Shown: positions 17,637 through 27,745, counted from the stretch's first letter. The stretch: 64,000 nucleotides of DNA from Oscillospiraceae bacterium (GCA_015063695.1 SVTQ01000003.1:1-64000); one strand, 5' to 3'. Program-made: numbers and translations. The notes: generated from the sequence alone by a model not told the origin.

Positions 17637-19332
17637 GGTATACCTCCGTCTTTTCTATATACTCAGTTATATTTTGAGGAAACGCTATCCTCGGTTGGTC
17701 TTTTATTTTTTTGCCTTCCCCGCTCATTTTTTCGGGCAGAGAATAAAGCTTTTCGGCACAGCTCACAAGCTCGGCTCGGCAGTAGTCGGCACTTTGTATG
17801 TCCCCCGCCTGTTCATAGAGAGAAATACCCGTAATAAGCATCGTGCAGTATTCCTCGTATTCCTCATAAGCAAAGGGCGCAAGGCGAAGGACTTGCTTCT
17901 TATGGTTTATAACGCTTGCAAAATTTCCCGCCGAGAAGGCTTCTCTTGCCTTGGCGCTGTACGCAACGGAAACGTGAGCGTTGCGGCTGAGTATCCTCTC
18001 GGCGATCTCCGCCATTTCCGCCGTCGTTTCAGCTTCGGTGAGAAGGACGGTATCGTTCTGTGTGTTGGCACTGTATATGCGGGCCGAAGCCTCGTTTGCC
18101 CCGAAGCTCATAAGAGCAAAAGCGGCAGTGAGCCAAAGAGCCATAATGGAAAGCACTGACGTACAGACCGTAAAGAAAACGGGCTTTTTCAGAATGACCG
18201 TCTTTCCCGAATGTGTATCGAGAAGAGTTATAAAGAGCATAAACATTCCGATAAACTGAAGGTCGAAGTCAAAAAGCGCGTGCGCCGTAAATACAAGAAG
18301 AATAATTCTGAGAGTACCGCTTGTGTTTTTTGAAAATATGCTCCTTATAATTGATGCCACGAAAAGAAGAGCAGGGATGATACCGACGTCAAGAGCAAGC
18401 TGCAGAATATCGTTATGTACGTAGCGAACGGAGTAGAGACCCGTCTGGAACTCCTGCTGAAGATAGTAATATCCGAGATATCCCGTTCCGAAGGGGTGCT
18501 CAAGTATAATGGGAAGCGCATCCTTGAAATAAAGGAAACGTCCGATAAATGTGCTTGAAGAAAGGGAAATGGTCAGAAATCTTCCGAAGACGGAATATCC
18601 GTCGGAAAGAAGGGCGATAAGCACCGCGGCAAGAGCGACAGCCCCAAGCCCTGCGCCCACTGCAATTTTCACCTTCCTGTTTTTTACGGTGAAAATAAGA
18701 AGGATAAGAGAGACTGCAGTCAGAACAAAAACGGTACGGCTTCCCGAATAGAGAATACCTCCGAGAAGTACGATAGCATAAAGAGCGTTTTTGACCCCGA
18801 ATTTTCCGCCCGTCAGTGTCAGAATAAGACAGACGAGAAGGAACATAGCAAAGGTGTTGGGGTAAGCGAAAAAGCCCGAAAGTCTGCCTGCTACGGTGAA
18901 GTATTCACTGAGCGCAGGAATTTGGGCAAGCCCTGCGGAAACGGCAGTCATTATAACCCCGATGAAGGGCAGATATGCCGTCACCTTCTCCTTCCCGTCC
19001 TTGTCCCTCTGCCATAAAAGAATAAGGAAAAGGGGGACGGGCATAAAGCGGAAAAAGCCGGCAAAAGCCGCACCGCCGTCAACAGCCCAAAGAGAGCTCA
19101 ACAGATAGAAAAGAGCTATGGTAAAAACGGAAACGGACGTAAGGTTTACGTATACCGCAAGCTCCTTGTTTTTTATGAATAAAACGATAAGAAAAACTCC
19201 GAGAAGGGCGCAGAAAAGCATAGCGGAAAACTCGTAAAAGAGCCCCACTGCAAGAAGGGAAACTATTAAGAATAAAGAAGCGCCGTCAAGGTGCATTTTT
19301 TTTGCAATAGCGCCAAAGCCTTTCTCTGCCAT
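17626..19332 (-). CDS. O-antigen ligase/polymerase-like membrane protein
   Basis: A 568-aa polytopic membrane protein with about ten transmembrane segments and the large outside loop typical of the Wzy_C/RfaL group (around RFLYFKDALPIILEHPFGTG and VHNDILQLALDVG). The last 140 residues are soluble and helical, possibly TPR-like. Such proteins join or polymerise surface glycans. A GTG at 19344 opens the same frame, but GAGG inside that stretch is well placed for the ATG at 19332, which I prefer. It heads the operon with the transpeptidase gene and perhaps the 1596-aa adhesin. Confidence 0.85.
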   Translation of the reverse strand: MAEKGFGAIAKKMHLDGASLFLIVSLLAVGLFYEFSAMLFCALLGVFLIVLFIKNKELAVYVNLTSVSVFTIALFYLLSSLWAVDGGAAFAGFFRFMPVPLFLILLWQRDKDGKEKVTAYLPFIGVIMTAVSAGLAQIPALSEYFTVAGRLSGFFAYPNTFAMFLLVCLILTLTGGKFGVKNALYAIVLLGGILYSGSRTVFVLTAVSLILLIFTVKNRKVKIAVGAGLGAVALAAVLIALLSDGYSVFGRFLTISLSSSTFIGRFLYFKDALPIILEHPFGTGYLGYYYLQQEFQTGLYSVRYVHNDILQLALDVGIIPALLFVASIIRSIFSKNTSGTLRIILLVFTAHALFDFDLQFIGMFMLFITLLDTHSGKTVILKKPVFFTVCTSVLSIMALWLTAAFALMSFGANEASARIYSANTQNDTVLLTEAETTAEMAEIAERILSRNAHVSVAYSAKAREAFSAGNFASVINHKKQVLRLAPFAYEEYEEYCTMLITGISLYEQAGDIQSADYCRAELVSCAEKLYSLPEKMSGEGKKIKDQPRIAFPQNITEYIEKTEVYLEG

Positions 19333-19362
19333 TTTCTGCCTCACATATAGTTATTCACAATA

Positions 19363-19391
19363 ATAATATACTATTATAGAAATAATGTCAA
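19363..19391 (-). promoter_or_regulatory. Promoter of the ligase-transpeptidase operon
   Basis: On the minus strand TTGACA (19386-19391) and TATTAT (19363-19368) are 17 bases apart, 31 bases before the ATG. Confidence 0.8.
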
Positions 19392-19440
19392 TGATTTACA
19401 GTGTTAAAAAATTTAAAATAATAATAAAATCGCGCACCTT

Positions 19441-19690
19441 TTATTAGCCTTCTCCAGTGGGAGAAGGTGTTACCGAAGGTGACGGATGAGGTGTTCCGTA
19501 ACATCAAAGTAACTCCTCATCCACCACGCGAGAACCCCAAAAGTCGCAAGGACTTTTGAGGACCCCAGCACGCGAGAACCCCAAAAGTCGCAAGGACTTT
19601 TGAGGACCCCAGCACGTGGTCCCCCTTCTGAGAACCCCAAACAGACAAGTCTGTTTGAGGACCCCAGCCTTCTCCCGCAGGAGAAGGCTA
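19441..19690. repeat. Composite block of CCTTCTCC elements with three inserted GAACCCC elements
   Basis: One CCTTCTCC element runs forward (19446-19500, with TTACC-GAA-GGTGA and GGATGAGG). A second runs in reverse from CTCCTCATCC (19513) to GAGAAGGCTAA (19690). Its inner palindrome CCACG/CGTGG is split by two tandem 44-base units, each holding a GAACCCC element (19532-19566 and 19576-19610, core AAGTC-GCAAG-GACTT). A third GAACCCC element (19632-19665, core CAGAC-AA-GTCTG) sits inside the CCCTTCT arm. No gene is seen between 19333 and 19888. Confidence 0.8.
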
Positions 19691-19769
19691 ATTCTTGTTC
19701 AACGCAAAAACGTGCCCCCCGACTGTCCGTTTTTCATATTACGGAATAATTTCGACCAACGTGTAATTC

Positions 19770-19840
19770 GTAGGGGCGAGCACCCCGAGAACCCCAAACA
19801 TTCACGCAGAATGTTTGGGGACCCCTTATGCTCGTCCGCC
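19770..19840 (+). repeat. GTAGGGG element with a GAACCCC element nested at its apex
   Basis: GTAGGGGCGAGCA (19770-19782) and TGCTCGTCCGCC (19829-19840) are the two halves of a normal GTAGGGG element. The insert (19783-19828) contains a complete GAACCCC element (19789-19825, core ACATTC-ACGCA-GAATGT). The split is exactly at the centre of the GAGCA/TGCTC palindrome. Confidence 0.88.
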
Positions 19841-19844
19841 AAAC

Positions 19845-19875
19845 AAAAAACGTGCCTCCCGAGGGAAGCACGTTT
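19845..19875 (-). terminator. ACGTGCC-type terminator of the 1054-aa dockerin gene
   Basis: Stem ACGTGC/GCACGT with inner CTCCC/GGGA pairs, followed on the minus strand by TTTTTTG. It is nearly the same as the hairpin at 11196-11230. Confidence 0.8.
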
Positions 19876-19888
19876 CGTTGTTAAATCT

Positions 19889-22800
19889 TTATTTTTGGGG
19901 AAATTCAGTAATTACACCGCCGAGGTATTTTCTCAGCATCAGCACGTCCTTCATGGTAATCTTACCGTCAAGGTCAGCATCCGCCGCGGACAGGTTGAGC
20001 CTATCTTTGGAAATTGCACCGCCGAGGTATTTTCTCAGCATCAGTACGTCCTTAGTGTTTATCTTGCCGTCACCGTCAGCATCACCGCGAATAAATTCCG
20101 GTGCCTTTTCCCAAAATGCTCTAAGGGTCAGATGTGCCGAAACGGTCATGATCTCACCGGGGTAATGCTTTTTGCCTCCAATTTCCCAAAAGCTGAATAC
20201 CATGCCATCGGGAGCGGTGAAGTCGCACTCGGGAAGAGTGTAAGTCCCTTCCGTCATGGTGATGGGGTCTATCGTACCGTGGCCGCCGTGTCCGTCAAAA
20301 GTGATAACGTAAATATTTTCCCATACAGCAGTGACGGTTATATCCTTTGTAAGAGTTATTTTGCTTCCCACAGCGTATTCCTCGCCGTCAACGCTCCATG
20401 CTTTAAACTGCGTTCCCGCAGGGGGCGTAAAGGGGCAGGAGGGCAGGGTGTAGGAACCCTTCATACCGTTTGCAGGGCCGTAGTAGCCCGAGCCGCCGTT
20501 TGCATCGAAGAAAACTGTATATGTTGAAAAACTGTCAAGAGTCCAAAGGGCGGTAAAGACTGTGTCAGCGGTTATTCTGACCGTTGTGCCGGGGAGCAGA
20601 ACGATATCGGTATCATTAAGGCACCAGCCTGCGAAAACAAATCCGCCCTTTCCGATGGGACCTATGGGGGGGCTGAAGGTGCATCTCGGCAGCGTGATCT
20701 CTCCCGTGACACCGTTTTGGCGAACCAATGAACCGGAGCCCTCGCCGGGAAGGAACGATGCCGTATAGCTTATGAGCGGAGCTCTTTTCCAGGTAGCAGT
20801 TATGACCGTGTCCTCAAGAATGAGGAGCGTATCACCGGGGCGGTATATCACCCCGTCAATGCTCCAACCGCCGAAAATGCGGTCAAAAGGCGAAATAAAT
20901 TCGCATTTCGGCAGAGTGTATACGCCGTATACGGAAACGTCAGCCATAGAGCCGCTGCCGCCGCCTGCTTCAAAGGTGACCTTGGGAGCCATGCTCGGCA
21001 TATCGAAGGTGAGCCAGTAATAATCGTAGTCTGCGTCGCGCTGAAGTCTTGTGGCAGTGCAGGTGCCGTAGGAGGTCTTTAGCGTGACGTTTTCTTTTTT
21101 CAGGTCAAAGGCGCTGTAACCGTCCTCAACGTAAAGCCTCATGGTGAAGTAGTATTCAGAGCCTTTTTCGAAGAAAGAGCCGTAGGGAATGGAGAGAAAG
21201 TCACCGCCGAAGCCGTATTCATAGCTGATATCGTAGAACCAATAATGAGAATAGTAGCCGATGTCGGGCTCGGGGATCATTATACATTCGGGATAGGTGA
21301 AGGTAATATCCATTGACGACTCGCCCGGCTCATAGCCGTTCATGACTATCTCAAGGGATTCAATGGGAGTTGCCTCTATCTGAGGAAGCTTGAATATTAT
21401 CTCGTAGCCGACAGTCCTGTTATTGATCTGATGGACCTCGGCGTTTTCGAAACCGCTCAGCGCAAATTTATCTTTTTTTAGCTTATTTCCGTCGTAGAAG
21501 TCGGCAGGGAAGCTGTAGCCGTCGTCAAGGCGGAAGGCTATCTGCACGTAGTAGTCCGTTGCGGGCTCAAAGAGGGAGGGACCGTCGTATACGCCGCATC
21601 CGTAGCTGTAATAGTCCTTCCAGATCATATACGAATTGCCATCTATAAGGCTGCCGTAGCCGCTTCCCACAATGGAAAGATCATCCGTTGCAACGTCCGC
21701 CGTAATACTTGTTACCCGTTTGTCTCTTTCATATCCCTCAAGGGTAAAGAGCACCTTTTCGTCGGTGATATCCGAGCCGGGCACGGGAGGAAGACGGAAG
21801 GAATGTATATAACTTCCGTCGGGCTGTAAAACGGGGTTCGAATAGGAGGTAAGCTCCCCAAATACTCCGAATAATCTGACGTAGTCGCCGGTAAGACCGT
21901 AATAGTAGCCGTCCTCAACGGCGTATCTTACATACAGATAATGTGAAAATGATGAGGAGACAGTGTCGGTGCCCTCAAGGATCTTGTCGCCTTCGGTTAT
22001 CCAGTAGCCGTGGCCGTATCCGCCGTTTGCGAGAGAGATATGGGGAGAATCGAGAACGGAAACGGACACAAGCCCTGCAAGCATGCCGTGATGATATACG
22101 CCGCCGAGGGACGCATTGAAGTCGCACTTCTTTACGCCGGGCTTGTACGTTCTCCATACGGAGATCTCAAGATCGCCGTAAACGTCTATGACGTCTCCGG
22201 GATAGAACTTTTCGTCTCTGCCGTCGCCGTCTGTGTCAATACCCCAATAGTCGAAGAGCGACGCATCATCTAAGTAGAAGAAGTTCTCGGGAAGAGTATA
22301 TTTTCCTGCGCCGACCGTTACCTCCTTCATGGGGTAGTCGGTGGTGCCGGGAACTAAATAAGCATAATCAATAAATGTGAGAGTATAGGTCCTGGAGGGA
22401 TCCGTATCGACCCATTTTGCGTAAAAGGTCACGTCGGAATCAATACTCGCGGTGCTTTCGGGGAAGTACCATTTGCCCTCGGTGCCGCCTACTGTCCAAC
22501 CGATGAAAATCATTCCCTCGGGGGCGGTAAAAGCACACTCGGGAAGGGTAAACTCCTTCCATACCTTTGATACGTCCTCCATGGTGCCCGAGCCGCCGTT
22601 TGCATCAAAGGAAACGGTGTAGCCGAGAGATTTGAATTCCAGGTGACAGTAAAGGGGGCTTCGCTCGTCGTCGCGGGTCAGGGTGATACCCTCGCTGCTT
22701 CCGTTGACCGTCACCTTCAATTTGTCCGTGTCCTCGGGAATGTAGTTGTCGCCCACAGCTTCGACGTAGAGTTCAAGCTCATAAGGTATGCCGCCCGTGG

Positions 22801-23053
22801 CCTTGGTGCCGTTGCGATAATGGCTTTCGCCGCCGTCCCAGCTTATGTACCAGTCAACGTAGGTCACCTCATAAAGGGACTCGTCTCCGACGGTCGGCTC
22901 AAAGTCAAGATACTCGCCGATGGCAGGCGGTTTAATTGTAATATCTATCTCAGTTACCTCCTGCGCCGCAAGAACGGCCGCGGGAACACTTCCGAGAAGC
23001 ATCATAAATGAAAGAATAATACACAGTGATTTTTTGAAAAAGCTACGTTTCAT
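19889..23053 (-). CDS. Secreted InlB-repeat dockerin protein
   Basis: A 1054-aa secreted protein. Signal peptide 1-29 (KKSLCIILSFMMLLGSVPAA). At least seven InlB/Listeria-Bacteroides repeats are spread along it (pattern VxFDANGGSGxM...YTLPxCxFTxPxGxxFxGW), two near the N-terminus and five in the last third; between them are several beta-rich segments of unknown family. The C-terminal type I dockerin (DADGDGKINTKD / DADLDGKITMKD) is nearly the same as that of the 1596-aa protein. The role is probably adhesion on a cohesin scaffold. The open frame extends upstream to 23146, but the GAGGAGG site at 23059-23066 fits the ATG at 23053. Confidence 0.91.
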   Translation of the reverse strand: MKRSFFKKSLCIILSFMMLLGSVPAAVLAAQEVTEIDITIKPPAIGEYLDFEPTVGDESLYEVTYVDWYISWDGGESHYRNGTKATGGIPYELELYVEAVGDNYIPEDTDKLKVTVNGSSEGITLTRDDERSPLYCHLEFKSLGYTVSFDANGGSGTMEDVSKVWKEFTLPECAFTAPEGMIFIGWTVGGTEGKWYFPESTASIDSDVTFYAKWVDTDPSRTYTLTFIDYAYLVPGTTDYPMKEVTVGAGKYTLPENFFYLDDASLFDYWGIDTDGDGRDEKFYPGDVIDVYGDLEISVWRTYKPGVKKCDFNASLGGVYHHGMLAGLVSVSVLDSPHISLANGGYGHGYWITEGDKILEGTDTVSSSFSHYLYVRYAVEDGYYYGLTGDYVRLFGVFGELTSYSNPVLQPDGSYIHSFRLPPVPGSDITDEKVLFTLEGYERDKRVTSITADVATDDLSIVGSGYGSLIDGNSYMIWKDYYSYGCGVYDGPSLFEPATDYYVQIAFRLDDGYSFPADFYDGNKLKKDKFALSGFENAEVHQINNRTVGYEIIFKLPQIEATPIESLEIVMNGYEPGESSMDITFTYPECIMIPEPDIGYYSHYWFYDISYEYGFGGDFLSIPYGSFFEKGSEYYFTMRLYVEDGYSAFDLKKENVTLKTSYGTCTATRLQRDADYDYYWLTFDMPSMAPKVTFEAGGGSGSMADVSVYGVYTLPKCEFISPFDRIFGGWSIDGVIYRPGDTLLILEDTVITATWKRAPLISYTASFLPGEGSGSLVRQNGVTGEITLPRCTFSPPIGPIGKGGFVFAGWCLNDTDIVLLPGTTVRITADTVFTALWTLDSFSTYTVFFDANGGSGYYGPANGMKGSYTLPSCPFTPPAGTQFKAWSVDGEEYAVGSKITLTKDITVTAVWENIYVITFDGHGGHGTIDPITMTEGTYTLPECDFTAPDGMVFSFWEIGGKKHYPGEIMTVSAHLTLRAFWEKAPEFIRGDADGDGKINTKDVLMLRKYLGGAISKDRLNLSAADADLDGKITMKDVLMLRKYLGGVITEFPQK

Positions 23054-23077
23054 CCTTGTCCTCCTCAAATGTAAAAC

Positions 23078-23132
23078 GCAGTCCGTTTTATTAAACTTAC
23101 GTGAAAAATTTGTCCCGAAAAGAACGGACTGC
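23078..23132 (-). promoter_or_regulatory. Leader hairpin of the 1054-aa dockerin gene
   Basis: GCAGTCCGTT and AACGGACTGC form a perfect 10-bp stem around a 35-base loop, between the promoter and the ribosome site. It may stabilise the transcript or be a protein-binding site; nothing in the sequence says which. Confidence 0.5.
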
Positions 23133-23152
23133 AAGTATATTATCACATATTA

Positions 23153-23181
23153 ATTATAACTCCGACAGAAGGATTTGTCTA
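23153..23181 (-). promoter_or_regulatory. Promoter of the 1054-aa dockerin gene
   Basis: On the minus strand TAGACA (23176-23181) and TATAAT (23153-23158) are 17 bases apart. Confidence 0.6.
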
Positions 23182-23263
23182 CCCACCACGGCGAGAAATT
23201 TTGGATAATACTTATATAAAAGTGTGGGGAAAAGTGTGGGGAAGGCTAATTTCTGACTAAACG

Positions 23264-23292
23264 CAAAAACGTGCCCCCGAAGGAGCACGTTT
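23264..23292 (-). terminator. ACGTGCC-type terminator of the XRE regulator gene
   Basis: AACGTGC/GCACGTT stem with CCCC/GGAG inner part; minus-strand T run GTTTTTGCG. Third member of the hairpin family seen at 11196 and 19845. Confidence 0.7.
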
Positions 23293-23299
23293 ATTAAAG

Positions 23300-23530
23300 T
23301 CAATCATCTTCAAGTAATTTAGATGGCGGAATATTCAGAACCTCTGCCATTTTGAATAACGTCTCAAGTGAAATTCCGCGCACGGTGCCGGTTCCTTCAA
23401 CCTGACCGACAAAGCTTACGCTTTTATCAATAAGCTCTGCAAAGTATTCTTGTGTGAAGCCTGCTTTTCTTCTGTAATATGCGATTTTCAGACCAAGTGT
23501 TATATACTTATCGGGGAATTCTGTTTTCAT
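23300..23530 (-). CDS. Small XRE-family helix-turn-helix regulator
   Basis: A 76-aa protein that is almost entirely one Cro/C1-type helix-turn-helix domain (LGLKIAYYRRKAGFTQEYFAELIDKSVSFVGQVE, positions about 12-47, written here only as a pattern of helices 1-3), ending LNIPPSKLLEDD. Such proteins bind operator DNA as dimers. The odd GTGTVRG after helix 3 replaces the more usual G.R.PS. It is divergent from the SLOG gene with 140 bases between, so it may control that gene and itself. GAGGCGG precedes the ATG. Confidence 0.85.
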   Translation of the reverse strand: MKTEFPDKYITLGLKIAYYRRKAGFTQEYFAELIDKSVSFVGQVEGTGTVRGISLETLFKMAEVLNIPPSKLLEDD

Positions 23531-23610
23531 ACTGCCGCCTCTTATTCTTTGTATACGTATATTTTATCGAAAAACAGGGAGATTTATTATAAGATAAAAC
23601 TGCAGAAATA

Positions 23611-23639
23611 TTTACATGGAGTGAAAGATAATGTATAAT
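23611..23639 (+). promoter_or_regulatory. Promoter of the SLOG gene
   Basis: TTTACA (23611-23616) and TATAAT (23634-23639), 17 bases apart, 35 bases before the chosen ATG. Confidence 0.7.
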
Positions 23640-23673
23640 GATTAAAAAATCATTTACTATGGAGGATAGAAAT

Positions 23674-24153
23674 ATGCAAGAAAAGACCTGCTGCTTTTTC
23701 GGACACAGAGAAATAAACGAAACGGAAGAATTGAAAAATAAGGTATACGCATGCATAGAAAGACTTATTACGGAAGAAAACGTTGACACGTTCCTTTTTG
23801 GAAGTAAGAGCCGCTTTGACAGCCTATGCCTTGAGCTTGTAACGAAGCTGAAAGAAAAATACAGCCATATTAACCGAATATACGTGCGTGCGGAATTCCC
23901 CTATATCAGAGACTCTTACAGAGCCTATTTGCTGAAATATTACGATGATACCTACTATTCCGAAAAGCTTCTCGGTGCAGGCAGAGCAGTATACGTTGAG
24001 CGTAACCGTGAGATGATAGATAAGAGCCGCTTTTGCATCGTTTACTACGACGAAGGGCATGCGCCTAAAACCCGAAAAAGCGGAACAAAAATTGCACTCG
24101 ATCACGCTCTCAAAAATAAAAAGGAGATAATAGTCTTTCCCGACGGCTTATAA
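23674..24153 (+). CDS. SLOG-superfamily protein (DUF1273/YpsA-like)
   Basis: A 159-aa protein with the TCCFFGHRE opening (residues 4-12) typical of the SLOG/DUF1273 branch of Rossmann-like proteins, a central helix pair, and KSGTKIALDHALKNKKEI near the end, which matches the conserved GT-A-A motif. SLOG domains bind nucleotide-type ligands and are found in stress and defence settings, but most have no known role. ATGs exist at 23653 and earlier, but GGAGG (23661-23665) is 8 bases before the ATG at 23674. It has its own promoter and a divergent XRE regulator. Confidence 0.8.
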   Translation: MQEKTCCFFGHREINETEELKNKVYACIERLITEENVDTFLFGSKSRFDSLCLELVTKLKEKYSHINRIYVRAEFPYIRDSYRAYLLKYYDDTYYSEKLLGAGRAVYVERNREMIDKSRFCIVYYDEGHAPKTRKSGTKIALDHALKNKKEIIVFPDGL

Positions 24154-24197
24154 TGCAAAGCCCTTCTTGACGGAAAGAGCTCAAAGTGGTAGAATTT

Positions 24198-24454
24198 GTA
24201 GGGGCGGATTCCATATCCGCCCGCGATATGTTTGCCTTACGGCAAACTCGATATAATCCCTTGCGGGATTTCGATATGTCCCCTTTGGGGACGCGATATG
24301 TTCGCTTCGCGAACGCGAAATACCAGACCAACATCCGATCCGTAGGGGCGAGCATTGCTCGCCCGCGATATGCGCCAAAGGCGCGCGATATAACCTCATT
24401 TCATTCGGTTGCGATATGTCCCCCTTGGGGACGCGATATGTTCGCTTCGCGAAC
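24198..24454 (+). repeat. Two GTAGGGG elements, each followed by a four-unit GATAT hairpin array
   Basis: The whole 24154-24481 gap is filled by this block. GTAGGGG elements: 24198-24224 and 24342-24366. First array: GTTTGCC (24230-24247), AATCCC (24255-24270), GTCCCC (24278-24292), GTTCGC (24300-24314). Second: GCGCC (24372-24384), a poor AACC/GGTT pair (24392-24410), GTCCCC (24418-24432), GTTCGC (24440-24454). Every hairpin is preceded by GATAT. The last unit ends 16 bases before the AAAGG site of the next gene. Confidence 0.9.
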
Positions 24455-24481
24455 GTGAAACACCCCCGAAAGGAAATATAA

Positions 24482-25327
24482 ATGAAAATCGACTTCCACA
24501 CCCACACATTTCCCGAAAAAATAGCAGAAGCGGCGATCTCAAAGCTCAGCGCTGCCTCAAACACCGTCCCCTTCACCGACGGCACGGAAAACGGCCTTCT
24601 TTCCTCCATGGAGAAGGCAGGCATCGACCTTTCCGTGGTCCTTCCCGTGGCAACTAATCCCCTGAAGGTCACAAAAATAAACGAAACCTCCGCCGCCGCA
24701 AATGAAGCTTCGGAAAAGATACTCCATTTCGGATGCGTTCACCCCCTCTGTGAAAATATCGAAGGGGAAGTGCGCCGCGCGGCAGACCTCGGTCTTCGTG
24801 GAATTAAGATACACCCCGTCTATCAGGGTGTGGATATATGCGAAGAAAGATTTCTCCGCATCCTATACACCGCGGGGGAAAATGACCTTATCGTCGTAAC
24901 CCATGCAGGAGACGATATAGGCTTCCCGGGTGAGAAAAAATGCTCTCCCGAAATGGTCAGATGCGCCCTCGATACCGTCGGTGACGTAAAGCTGGTCCTT
25001 GCCCACATGGGCGGCTGGCATAATTGGGACACAGTTTGCGAGTACCTTGCCGATACGGGAGCATACATCGACACCTCCTTCTCTCTCGGGGAGCTGTACT
25101 TTGTTGACGATGAAAAGGGGACCCCTTGGGGAGAAAAGCTTCTTTCACCCGAAAAGTTTGTGGAGATAGTGCGCGCCTTCGGCTCCGAAAAAGTCCTTTT
25201 CGGCACCGACAGCCCGTGGAGCTCACAGGCTGAAACTGTCGCTCAGATAAACGCTCTGCCCCTTTCCGATACGGAAAAACAGAATATTTTCCATAGTAAC
25301 GCACGCGCCCTTCTTAAATTGTGTTGA
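24482..25327 (+). CDS. Amidohydrolase (TIM-barrel metal-dependent hydrolase)
   Basis: A 281-aa protein of the amidohydrolase-2/TatD-like fold. Likely metal ligands: His6 and His8 in DFHTHTF, His in IKIHPV, His in VVTHAG, and Asp in FGTDSPW. Members hydrolyse or decarboxylate small ring compounds, esters or amides; the substrate is unknown. Length is normal. AAAGGA precedes the ATG. The promoter of the downstream recombinase overlaps its stop codon, so the two are probably separate units. Confidence 0.85.
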   Translation: MKIDFHTHTFPEKIAEAAISKLSAASNTVPFTDGTENGLLSSMEKAGIDLSVVLPVATNPLKVTKINETSAAANEASEKILHFGCVHPLCENIEGEVRRAADLGLRGIKIHPVYQGVDICEERFLRILYTAGENDLIVVTHAGDDIGFPGEKKCSPEMVRCALDTVGDVKLVLAHMGGWHNWDTVCEYLADTGAYIDTSFSLGELYFVDDEKGTPWGEKLLSPEKFVEIVRAFGSEKVLFGTDSPWSSQAETVAQINALPLSDTEKQNIFHSNARALLKLC

Positions 25328-25352
25328 CCAATCTATAATTTTATGTTACAAT
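25324..25352 (+). promoter_or_regulatory. Promoter of the Xer-type recombinase
   Basis: TTGACC (25324-25329) overlaps the amidohydrolase stop codon; TACAAT (25347-25352) follows after 17 bases. Confidence 0.7.
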
Positions 25353-25384
25353 AAAGGGAAATGGGAAGGAAGGAGGCGGCAGTC

Positions 25385-26431
25385 GTGCCCTATCAGTTGA
25401 ATTATGACGAGTTTCCCGCATGTATGCGCGAGTTTGCAAACTATAAGCGCGCCATTCAGGGATGCTCCGCAAAGACCGTTGAAGAGTATATGACGGATCT
25501 CCGCACCTTCGCAAGATACCTTGTTGTGGTGGAAAACGGCCTTGAGCTGACCTACGAGACCCTCACCTCAGCGGGCATAAAAGATCTGACCCTTGACTTT
25601 TTCGGAAAGGTAAAGCCCTCTCAGATAACCGAGTACCTCAGCTACTCTATGGACGGCAGAGGAAATAATGAAAATACCCGCAGCCGAAAGCTCTCCTCCA
25701 TAAAGTCCTTCTATAAGTATTTCGTAAATAAGATACACAAGCTTGAAGTTAACCCCGCCATAGATATCGAGACCCCGAAAAAGAGGAAAGCGCTCCCGAA
25801 GCACCTTTCCCTTGAAGAGAGCGTAAGTCTACTCTCTGCGGTCAGCGAGGACACCATGAACCCCCACCGCAAAAGGGATTTTTGTATCATCACTCTTTTT
25901 CTCAACTGCGGAATGCGTCTCTCGGAGCTCTGCGGAATTGATACGAACCATATCGACCGCGACTACTCCTCCATGAGAGTTATCGGTAAGGGTAATAAAG
26001 AAAGACTTATATACCTGAACGATGCCTGCCGCGAGGCAATACTTGCCTATCTTCCCGACAGACAGAGAATGATCGCCGAGAAGCCGGGAGCTGACAGAAA
26101 GGCTCTGTTCCTCAGCAGGCTCGGTTCCCGTATTTCAAATAAAACGGTGCAGTGGATAGTCAAAAAGTACCTCGGTGCCGCAGGCCTTGAGATAAAAGGC
26201 TATTCCACCCATAAGCTGCGCCATACGGCGGCAACCCTCATGTATCAGACGGGGGAAGTAGATATACGAGTTCTTAAGGATATCCTCGGTCACGAACAGC
26301 TCACCACAACTCAGATATATACCCACGTCAGCGATAAGAGCATGAAGAGCGCCATGGACAAAAACCCCCTCTCAAATATCATGCCCAAAAGCAACACCGC
26401 AGAGGAAATAAATAACGACGAAAACGATTGA
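25385..26431 (+). CDS. XerC/XerD-like tyrosine recombinase
   Basis: A 348-aa tyrosine recombinase. An N-terminal SAM-like core-binding domain (to about residue 130) precedes a catalytic domain with Arg in CGMRLSEL, Lys in GKGNKERLIYL, His-x-x-Arg in HKLRHTA, His in LGHEQLTTT and the Tyr nucleophile in QIYTHVS. The size and lack of extra domains suit a chromosome dimer-resolving Xer protein rather than a phage integrase. No dif-like site or mobile cargo is near. An ATG at 25361 is in frame, but AGGAGG (25371-25376) is 8 bases before the GTG at 25385, which I take as the start. Confidence 0.87.
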   Translation: MPYQLNYDEFPACMREFANYKRAIQGCSAKTVEEYMTDLRTFARYLVVVENGLELTYETLTSAGIKDLTLDFFGKVKPSQITEYLSYSMDGRGNNENTRSRKLSSIKSFYKYFVNKIHKLEVNPAIDIETPKKRKALPKHLSLEESVSLLSAVSEDTMNPHRKRDFCIITLFLNCGMRLSELCGIDTNHIDRDYSSMRVIGKGNKERLIYLNDACREAILAYLPDRQRMIAEKPGADRKALFLSRLGSRISNKTVQWIVKKYLGAAGLEIKGYSTHKLRHTAATLMYQTGEVDIRVLKDILGHEQLTTTQIYTHVSDKSMKSAMDKNPLSNIMPKSNTAEEINNDEND

Positions 26432-26457
26432 TAGGCAAACACGTTCGACCAACGTGA

Positions 26458-27744
<1,287 letters not shown>

Positions 27745-27745
27745 G

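Noticed and set aside
25385-26431. Integrase of a mobile element
   Set aside because: No attachment site, tRNA target, phage or conjugation genes are near. Size and motifs fit a chromosomal Xer protein.
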